Of a stretch of DNA of 10,915 nt, positions 7,473-10,915 are shown piece by piece. Position 1 is the first letter of the stretch. Every line of letters begins with the position of its first letter. Position numbers and translations under genes: made by a program. This DNA comes from Veillonella sp. (GTDB taxonomy: Bacteria > Bacillota_C > Negativicutes > Veillonellales > Veillonellaceae), in contig JAGZGB010000061.1 of NCBI GenBank assembly GCA_018367495.1, forward strand, positions 1 through 10,915, in the 5' to 3' direction. The notes under the pieces are model-generated. The model made no database searches. It was not told the origin of the DNA and was given only the letters and a program-made list of their open reading frames with translations.

Positions 7473-8179
7473 TGGAATATATGTTAACTCGTTTAGAATG
7501 GTTAGTTGGACCAGATAAAATCCAAACCTTAAAGAATACATCTGTGGCTCTCTTTGGTGTCGGTGGTGTAGGCGGTGGTGCTCTTGAGGCTCTAGTACGT
7601 GCAGGGGTTGGGCGGATCGTTCTTATCGATGGAGACTCTATAGCACCTAGTAATTTGAACCGCCAAATGATTACAACTCACGACACGATTGGTGAGCGTA
7701 AGGTAGAAGTGGCTAAATCAAGGGCTCTTTCAATTAATCCGGATGTGGTGATAGAAACTCATGATATTATGTATACTGAGGAAAGTTACCCTGGATTCAT
7801 TCAAAGCTTGCACGTTGATTATGTTATCGATGCTATTGATATGGTAACGGCAAAACTGAATATTATTGAGGTTTGTCAACGTGAAAGTATCCCCGTTATT
7901 TCTTGTATGGGCGGCGGTAATCGCTTTTACCCGGAAAAACTTATGATTGCTGATATCAATAAGTCTCATACATGTCCTCTTGCGCGCGTTATGCGTCGGG
8001 AGTTAAAAAAACGAGGCATCAAAAAACAATTAGTTTTATTTTCTACAGAAAAACCAACAAAGCCACAGTTCCGTGGGGAAGCAACAAGCCCTGGTACGTG
8101 TAGTTTTGTGCCACCAGTGGCAGGTTTTATATTAGCAGCACATGTGTTGCGTACAATTTTGGAGGTACCTGAACAATGA
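7472..8179 (+). CDS. tcdA: tRNA threonylcarbamoyladenosine dehydratase TcdA (ThiF/E1-like)
   Basis: A 235-aa cytoplasmic E1-like enzyme that uses ATP to cyclise t6A37 to ct6A37 in tRNAs reading ANN codons. The Rossmann nucleotide site GVGGVG is at 29-34, the acidic loop LIDGD at 51-55, and NLNRQ at 61-65. K77 (GERKVE) and DAIDMVTAK at 120-128 complete the adenylation site. CMGGGNR (145-151), [12 protein letters not shown] (169-180) and SFVPPVAG (211-218) are close to the TcdA/CsdL signatures rather than ThiF or MoeB. No zinc-binding CxxC pairs are present, which also argues against MoeB/ThiF. The length fits (E. coli TcdA about 268). The ATG overlaps the upstream stop by one base, and the gene's own end overlaps the ppiB start by 4 nt. 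No partner such as a CsdE/CsdA homologue is in view. The subfamily is probable rather than proven. Confidence 0.88.
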   Translation: MEYMLTRLEWLVGPDKIQTLKNTSVALFGVGGVGGGALEALVRAGVGRIVLIDGDSIAPSNLNRQMITTHDTIGERKVEVAKSRALSINPDVVIETHDIMYTEESYPGFIQSLHVDYVIDAIDMVTAKLNIIEVCQRESIPVISCMGGGNRFYPEKLMIADINKSHTCPLARVMRRELKKRGIKKQLVLFSTEKPTKPQFRGEATSPGTCSFVPPVAGFILAAHVLRTILEVPEQ

Positions 8180-8610
8180 AAAAAGCAAAAATCCATATGG
8201 CTGACGGCGGCGATATTGTAATTGAATTATTTGATAAAGAAGCTCCTGGCACAGTACAAAACTTCATTGATTTGATCAATAAAGGTTTCTACAATGGTCT
8301 TCGTTTTCACCGTGTAATTCCTGGTTTCGTAGCTCAAGGTGGTTGTCCTAATGGCAATGGTACAGGTGGTCCTGGCTACACAATTAAAGATGAATTAATT
8401 GGTAATCCACACAAACACGAACGTGGTGCATTGTCTATGGCTCACCGTGGTCCTAATACTGGTGGTAGCCAATTCTTTATCGTATACGAACCACAACCTC
8501 ATTTGGATGGTGTACATACTGTATTTGGTAAAGTAATTGAAGGTATGGACGTAGTTGATGGTATCCATCAAGGTGCTATCATGGAAACTGTTGAAGTAAT
8601 CGAAGGTTAA
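8176..8610 (+). CDS. ppiB: Peptidyl-prolyl cis-trans isomerase, cyclophilin type
   Basis: A 144-aa single-domain cyclophilin without a signal peptide, so a cytoplasmic folding helper that isomerises Xaa-Pro bonds. Active-site residues are visible: R46 in FHRVIPGF, F51, Q54 (AQGG), Q99-F100-F101 in GGSQFFIV, L110 and H114 in PHLDGVH. The position of human CypA Trp121 is H109, as I recall for Bacillus PpiB, so weak cyclosporin binding is expected. The length matches the Bacillus enzyme (143 aa). The ATG overlaps the tcdA stop in an ATGA. GGAGGT at 8161-8166 lies inside the tcdA end with 9 nt spacing. The C39-like gene begins 4 nt after its stop. Confidence 0.96.
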   Translation: MKKAKIHMADGGDIVIELFDKEAPGTVQNFIDLINKGFYNGLRFHRVIPGFVAQGGCPNGNGTGGPGYTIKDELIGNPHKHERGALSMAHRGPNTGGSQFFIVYEPQPHLDGVHTVFGKVIEGMDVVDGIHQGAIMETVEVIEG

Positions 8611-8614
8611 TCTC

Positions 8615-9244
8615 ATGAATGATGTATCTATTAAACATCCGGAATGGCTATATATTGATGTAGACGGAAAAACATCATATGGGTATGACCAAGAGTGGTT
8701 CACAGATGAGTGGCAACGCCTGTCTGGTTGTGGTCCTACATCGGCATCACAAGTTTTGGGCTATTCGCTATTTAGGGATGGCTTATTAGATCTAGAAACC
8801 ACATCCGATCAAACGCTTGCTTTAGAACGGATGAACTTAGTTTGGAAATATGTAAAGCCACGCTTTGGTGGTGGTGTTTATAAAACGCAATGGATGGAAC
8901 GAGGCCTTATTCGTTTATTAGAAGATGAAGGCTTGTTGTATGATGTACATATGTTAAATGTGTCTCCTTTCTGTGCTTCTCGTGTAGAGGTGGAGGCAGC
9001 AGCTCAGTTTATTCATGATGCATTGGCACAAGATGTGCCTGTGGCGTTTTTGAATCGTCATAAGGGCAAGGAAAAGGCTCTTTATACATGGCATTGGGTT
9101 CCGATTCACAAGATTTTTAGGGATGGCGATGATATTCGCTGTGGCATCTTTGATGAAGGTGAAATCCGTGATTTTTCATTAGCGAATTGGATGAAAGATA
9201 CCATTTTAGGTGGCGGTTTCTGTTATATTAGCCGTAAAGGTTAA
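8615..9244 (+). CDS. C39-like (papain-fold) cysteine peptidase homologue, function unknown
   Basis: A 209-aa protein that I do not recognise as a named gene. YGYDQEWFTDEW (22-33) followed by SGCGPTSASQVLGY (37-50) resembles the N-terminal active-site region of C39-like/papain-like peptidases, with C39 as candidate nucleophile and Q26 a possible oxyanion-hole residue. TWHWVPI (158-164) offers H160 as catalytic histidine, and D180 in GIFDEGEIRDF could be the third member. There is no signal peptide, no membrane segment and no Gly-Gly leader substrate or transporter nearby, so it is probably cytoplasmic and not a bacteriocin exporter domain. The start lies 4 nt after the ppiB stop, with GAAGGT at 8602-8607 giving 7 nt spacing. 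It closes the four-gene set and is probably cotranscribed with ppiB. Fold assignment is moderate; substrate and role are unknown. Confidence 0.72.
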   Translation: MNDVSIKHPEWLYIDVDGKTSYGYDQEWFTDEWQRLSGCGPTSASQVLGYSLFRDGLLDLETTSDQTLALERMNLVWKYVKPRFGGGVYKTQWMERGLIRLLEDEGLLYDVHMLNVSPFCASRVEVEAAAQFIHDALAQDVPVAFLNRHKGKEKALYTWHWVPIHKIFRDGDDIRCGIFDEGEIRDFSLANWMKDTILGGGFCYISRKG

Positions 9245-9270
9245 GTAATAGAGCAATTAAAGTAATATAC

Positions 9271-9300
9271 ATACGCATCGCAATAACCTGCGGTGCGTAT
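9271..9300 (+). terminator. Strong 12-bp hairpin between the C39-like gene and speE
   Basis: ATACGCATCGCA (9271-9282) pairs with TGCGGTGCGTAT (9289-9300) with one G-T pair and a 6-nt loop. It begins 27 nt after the upstream stop. It is followed by TGTAGTATAAAAG, not a T run, so termination would be inefficient. It could instead be a 3'-end stabiliser or part of the speE leader. Confidence 0.5.
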
Positions 9301-9327
9301 TGTAGTATAAAAGTAGGAGGTACTACA
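9301..9327 (+). promoter_or_regulatory. Inverted repeat holding the speE ribosome binding site in its loop
   Basis: TGTAGTA (9301-9307) is the exact reverse complement of TACTACA (9321-9327), whose last base is the A of the speE start codon. The 13-nt loop contains most of the AGGAGGT Shine-Dalgarno site (9315-9321). Such a fold could modulate translation start. A 7-bp AT-rich stem is weak and may be chance. Confidence 0.35.
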
Positions 9328-10166
9328 TGAGTCAATGGATTACAGAGGAACAAACTCCTCATTTACGTCTCAGCGCTGAAGCAGAAGAAATATTATACTC
9401 AGGTGAATCTGAGTTCCAAAAAATTGAAGTATTTAAATCTGAAGAGTATGGTACAATGCTTGCATTAGATGGTGTATTCCAAACATCTGAACGTGAAGAG
9501 TTCATCTACCATGAAATGATGAGCCATGTTCCATTATTCTTACATCCAAATCCTGAACGCGTATTGATTATCGGTGGCGGTGATGGTGGCGTAGCTAGAG
9601 AATGTGTACGTCACGACTGTGTAAAAGAAGTAACAATGGTTGAAATCGATGGCAAGGTAGTAGAGTTGGCAAAACAATATTTACCAACTATTGCTAAAGC
9701 TATGATTGAAAACCATCCAAAATTAACTGTAAAAATCGGCGATGGTATTGGCTTTATGGCAGAAGCAGAAGATTATTATGATGTAATTATAGTAGACTGC
9801 TCTGATCCAATTGGTCCAGGTGAAGGTCTATTCACTGAAGAGTTCTATAAGAATACCTTGAAAGCTCTAAAAAAAGACGGCTTGTTTGTACAACAAACAG
9901 AATCTCCTATGTTACATCAACCGCTCGTAGAGAAAGTATTTGGGTATGTAAATAATCACTTCCCAATTGCACGTTTATATACTGCATTTATTCCAATTTA
10001 TCCAGCAGGCATGCATTGCTTCACGTTGGGCTCCAAAACATTTGATCCATTAACATGGACTCCAAACCGTGAACAAAACTTTGAAACTAAGTACTATAAT
10101 GCTGAAATTCAAAAGGCTGCTTTTGCTTTGCCAAATTTTGTAAAAAACTATTTGCCAACTAAGTAA
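9327..10166 (+). CDS. speE: Spermidine synthase (polyamine aminopropyltransferase)
   Basis: A 279-aa cytoplasmic enzyme that transfers the aminopropyl group of decarboxylated S-adenosylmethionine to putrescine. An N-terminal beta domain (about 1-60) includes LYSGESEFQKIEVF and LALDGVFQTSEREEFIYHEMMSH. The Rossmann methyltransferase-like core follows. LIIGGGDGGVARE (80-92) and E106 in VEID bind the nucleoside cofactor, and D139 in IGDG belongs to the adenine site. DCSDPIGPGE (157-166) carries the two aspartates of the gatekeeper/catalytic loop. Q31, Y61, H62 and D86 are conserved substrate residues. The length is normal (E. coli 287). The start follows AGGAGGT at 9315-9321 with 5 nt spacing. 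No speD, speA or speB lies in the window, so supply of putrescine and decarboxylated SAM must come from elsewhere. Flanking hairpins suggest a single-gene transcript. Confidence 0.96.
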   Translation: MSQWITEEQTPHLRLSAEAEEILYSGESEFQKIEVFKSEEYGTMLALDGVFQTSEREEFIYHEMMSHVPLFLHPNPERVLIIGGGDGGVARECVRHDCVKEVTMVEIDGKVVELAKQYLPTIAKAMIENHPKLTVKIGDGIGFMAEAEDYYDVIIVDCSDPIGPGEGLFTEEFYKNTLKALKKDGLFVQQTESPMLHQPLVEKVFGYVNNHFPIARLYTAFIPIYPAGMHCFTLGSKTFDPLTWTPNREQNFETKYYNAEIQKAAFALPNFVKNYLPTK

Positions 10167-10179
10167 TTTATATGTATAA

Positions 10180-10226
10180 TAGGGAAGCACCATTCGTGAG
10201 GCCTTTGCTTCCGAAGTGCTTCCTTA
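10180..10226 (+). terminator. Long imperfect hairpin after speE, possible terminator
   Basis: An outer 11-bp stem (10180-10190 with 10216-10226, one G-T pair), an inner TTCG/CGAA stem (10193-10196 with 10212-10215) and a terminal GAGGC/GCTTC stem (10198-10202 with 10207-10211) stack into one long hairpin. It begins 13 nt after the speE stop. The following bases (TGTATATAAGG) are not a U-tract. The stretch from here to the tRNA promoter (10227-10313) is AT-rich and holds nothing else I can name except likely upstream promoter sequence. Confidence 0.6.
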
Positions 10227-10313
10227 TGTATATAAGGCTAAAGAGTTTATATTAGGGATAATACATTTCTTATATTTTAATTGTAAAAGTTAAATGAAGT
10301 TGAGAAAAAGGTG

Positions 10314-10342
10314 TTGACACAAATCTCTAGAACAGATATAAT
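10314..10342 (+). promoter_or_regulatory. Consensus promoter of the tRNA operon
   Basis: TTGACA (10314-10319), exactly 17 bp, and TATAAT (10337-10342) are a perfect match to the housekeeping sigma consensus. The 50 bp upstream are A/T-rich and could act as an UP element. The transcript should start near 10349, about 35 nt before tRNA-His. Confidence 0.93.
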
Positions 10343-10353
10343 TCTCTTTGTTA

Positions 10354-10370
10354 CGAAGACAATGTCTTCG
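10354..10370 (+). other. Leader hairpin of the tRNA operon transcript
   Basis: CGAAGAC (10354-10360) pairs perfectly with GTCTTCG (10364-10370) around AAT. It lies between the predicted start site and tRNA-His, 13 nt before the mature 5' end. A role in RNase P or other 5' processing, or in leader stability, is inferred from position only. Confidence 0.55.
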
Positions 10371-10383
10371 ATACCTACAAGGT

Positions 10384-10460
10384 GGTGGGTATGGTGAAGC
10401 GGTTAACACGGCGGATTGTGGCTCCGTTATGCGTGGGTTCGATCCCCACTACTCACCCCA
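10384..10460 (+). tRNA. tRNA-His (anticodon GTG)
   Basis: A full cloverleaf can be drawn. The acceptor stem GTGGGTA/TACTCAC has one G-T pair. The D arm has GTG/CAC. The anticodon stem is GCGGA/TCCGT with loop TTGTGGC, so GTG is at 10418-10420. The T arm is GTGGG/CCCAC with TTCGATC. The extra G at -1 (10384) faces discriminator C73 (10457), the hallmark identity pair of tRNA-His. CCA is encoded at 10458-10460. Confidence 0.96.
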
Positions 10461-10484
10461 TAACCTACACATCATAATCACTGT

Positions 10485-10559
10485 AGGGGTGTCGCCAAGT
10501 GGTAAGGCAACGGACTTTGACTCCGTTATGCGCTGGTTCGATCCCAGCCACCCCTGCCA
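10485..10559 (+). tRNA. tRNA-Gln (anticodon TTG)
   Basis: The acceptor stem is AGGGGTG/CACCCCT, the anticodon stem ACGGA/TCCGT with loop CTTTGAC gives TTG at 10517-10519, and the T arm has TTCGATC. The discriminator is G (10556) and CCA is encoded at 10557-10559. The first pair is A1-T72, a weak pair as expected for tRNA-Gln. From the anticodon stem to the T arm it shares 31 of 38 bases with the upstream tRNA-His. Confidence 0.96.
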
Positions 10560-10563
10560 ACAT

Positions 10564-10639
10564 GACTCACTAGCTCAGTTGGCAGAGCACCTGACTTTTA
10601 ATCAGGGTGTCCCGCGTTCGAGTCGCGGGTGAGTCACCA
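10564..10639 (+). tRNA. tRNA-Lys (anticodon TTT)
   Basis: The acceptor stem GACTCAC/GTGAGTC is perfect, the D arm is standard (TAGCTCAGTTGGCAGAGC), and the anticodon stem CCTGA/TCAGG with loop CTTTTAA gives TTT at 10597-10599. The T arm is CGCGG/TCGCG-type with TTCGAGT. The discriminator is A and CCA is encoded at 10637-10639. It starts only 4 nt after tRNA-Gln. A37 (10600) follows an ANN-reading anticodon, the class of site that receives t6A and then TcdA-made ct6A. Confidence 0.96.
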
Positions 10640-10643
10640 AATT

Positions 10644-10676
10644 AAAACTCACAAACTTCGGTTTGTGAGTTTTCTA
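10644..10676 (+). terminator. Intrinsic terminator of the tRNA operon
   Basis: A perfect 13-bp stem (10644-10656 with 10661-10673) is capped by a TTCG tetraloop and ends in TTTT followed by a T-rich stretch (CTATCTCTATTTC). It ends the tRNA transcript before the separate rRNA promoter. Confidence 0.95.
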
Positions 10677-10722
10677 TCTCTATTTCTAGAGAATTTGGTT
10701 ATGATTGTATGTATAAAATCAG

Positions 10723-10752
10723 TTGAAAATAAATTGAAAAAATCTTTGAAAA
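10723..10752 (+). repeat. Phased TTGAAAA repeats upstream of the rRNA promoter (likely UP element)
   Basis: TTGAAAA occurs at 10723, 10734 and 10746, spaced 11 and 12 bp, and the -35 TTGACG begins 12 bp further on at 10758. A-tracts in near-helical phase just upstream of an rRNA promoter fit an intrinsically bent UP element contacted by the RNA polymerase alpha subunits. The function is inferred from position. Confidence 0.55.
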
Positions 10753-10757
10753 AGAGG

Positions 10758-10786
10758 TTGACGATTTAAGACTTCGCTGATATACT
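10758..10786 (+). promoter_or_regulatory. Ribosomal RNA operon promoter
   Basis: TTGACG (10758-10763), 17 bp, then TATACT (10781-10786), with TGA directly before the -10 box (10778-10780) as an extended -10. Each hexamer has one mismatch to consensus. Transcription should start near 10793, about 120 nt of leader before the window ends. Confidence 0.85.
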
Positions 10787-10792
10787 TATACA

Positions 10793-10915
10793 AGTCGTTA
10801 GGGCAACAACCTAACGTAACAGATCTTTGAAAACTGAACAATGATAGGTAATCAATCATATGATTGAACATATGCCAGAGTGCGGGTTTTGACAAAGTCA
10901 AAACCAACCATAATT
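10793..10915 (+). ncRNA. 5' leader of a 16S rRNA precursor (truncated by window end)
   Basis: The predicted transcript opens with a CGTTAGG/CCTAACG hairpin (10796-10802 with 10810-10816). A boxA-like element, GATCTTTGAAAACTGAACA (10822-10840), follows and is typical of Firmicute rRNA leaders, where it supports antitermination. A 14-bp palindrome CAATCATATGATTG (10853-10866) comes next, then a 9-bp hairpin GGTTTTGAC/GTCAAAACC (10885-10905). No open reading frame with a ribosome binding site is present. The mature 16S start (normally near GAGAGTTTGATC) is not reached, so the rRNA identity rests on these leader features. Confidence 0.75.

Noticed and set aside
7472..8179. ThiF or MoeB (thiamine or molybdopterin biosynthesis) for the E1-like protein
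   Set aside because: No zinc CxxC pairs, no neighbouring sulfur-carrier gene, and the [12 protein letters not shown] and SFVPPVAG motifs fit TcdA better.
8500..8504. His at the Trp121 position of the cyclophilin as an odd active-site change
   Set aside because: The same [12 protein letters not shown] context is, as far as I recall, normal in Bacillus-type PpiB, so it is a lineage feature.
9245..9326. Riboswitch upstream of speE
   Set aside because: Only about 80 nt with two simple hairpins; no conserved core of any riboswitch class I know.
10348..10632. 94-codon open frame across the tRNA cluster
   Set aside because: It is fully explained by three tRNA genes and their leader.
10719..10907. 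Antisense 62-codon frame over the rRNA promoter and leader
   Set aside because: It overlaps strong promoter and rRNA leader signals and shows no ribosome binding site or family.
1..10915. Mobile element, prophage, CRISPR array or toxin-antitoxin system
   Set aside because: No transposase, integrase, terminal repeats, spaced repeat array or paired small genes; all genes are co-directional housekeeping types.

Overview
The window reads as ordinary chromosome of a low-to-moderate G+C Firmicute-type bacterium. Strong AAGGAGG-type ribosome binding sites, CCA-encoding tRNA genes, a PerR-type regulator and an rRNA leader with a CTTTGAAAACTGAACA element all point that way. My best guess is a member of the Negativicutes such as Veillonella, but that genus call is an inference from general resemblance and no search was run. 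Every gene lies on the + strand.

Layout. (1) Positions 1-1126 hold the C-terminal two thirds of a CshA-type DEAD-box RNA helicase with a repetitive Arg/Asp-rich tail, closed by a clear intrinsic terminator. (2) Positions 1154-7018 are a stress-response and DNA-repair block: a peroxide-sensing PerR-type regulator behind a near-consensus promoter and a Fur/PerR-like operator, then endonuclease IV (nfo), then the SbcD/SbcC nuclease-ATPase pair. AT-rich repeats and palindromes sit upstream of nfo and sbcD. (3) Positions 7098-9244 are a tightly packed set of four genes: a glyoxalase-I-like VOC protein, a TcdA/ThiF-family E1-like enzyme, a cyclophilin (PpiB type) and an uncharacterised C39-like cysteine peptidase homologue. 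Junctions overlap by 1 and 4 nt, with a 4-nt gap before the last gene. (4) Positions 9271-10226 hold spermidine synthase (speE) between two hairpins. (5) Positions 10314-10676 are a compact tRNA operon, His(GTG)-Gln(TTG)-Lys(TTT), with a consensus promoter, a leader hairpin and a textbook terminator. (6) Positions 10723-10915 carry the promoter and leader of a ribosomal RNA operon; the 16S gene must start just past the window end.

How the parts connect. PerR, Nfo and SbcCD fit a peroxide or oxidative-damage response in an anaerobe: sensing, repair of abasic sites, and processing of blocked or hairpin DNA ends. TcdA makes cyclic t6A at position 37 of ANN-decoding tRNAs, and the tRNA-Lys(TTT) in the same window is the kind of tRNA it modifies. 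No mobile element, CRISPR array, toxin-antitoxin pair or obvious new system is visible. The least understood gene is the C39-like protein at 8615-9244. The least explained non-coding signals are the U-tract-poor hairpins and the AT-rich repeats in front of the repair genes.
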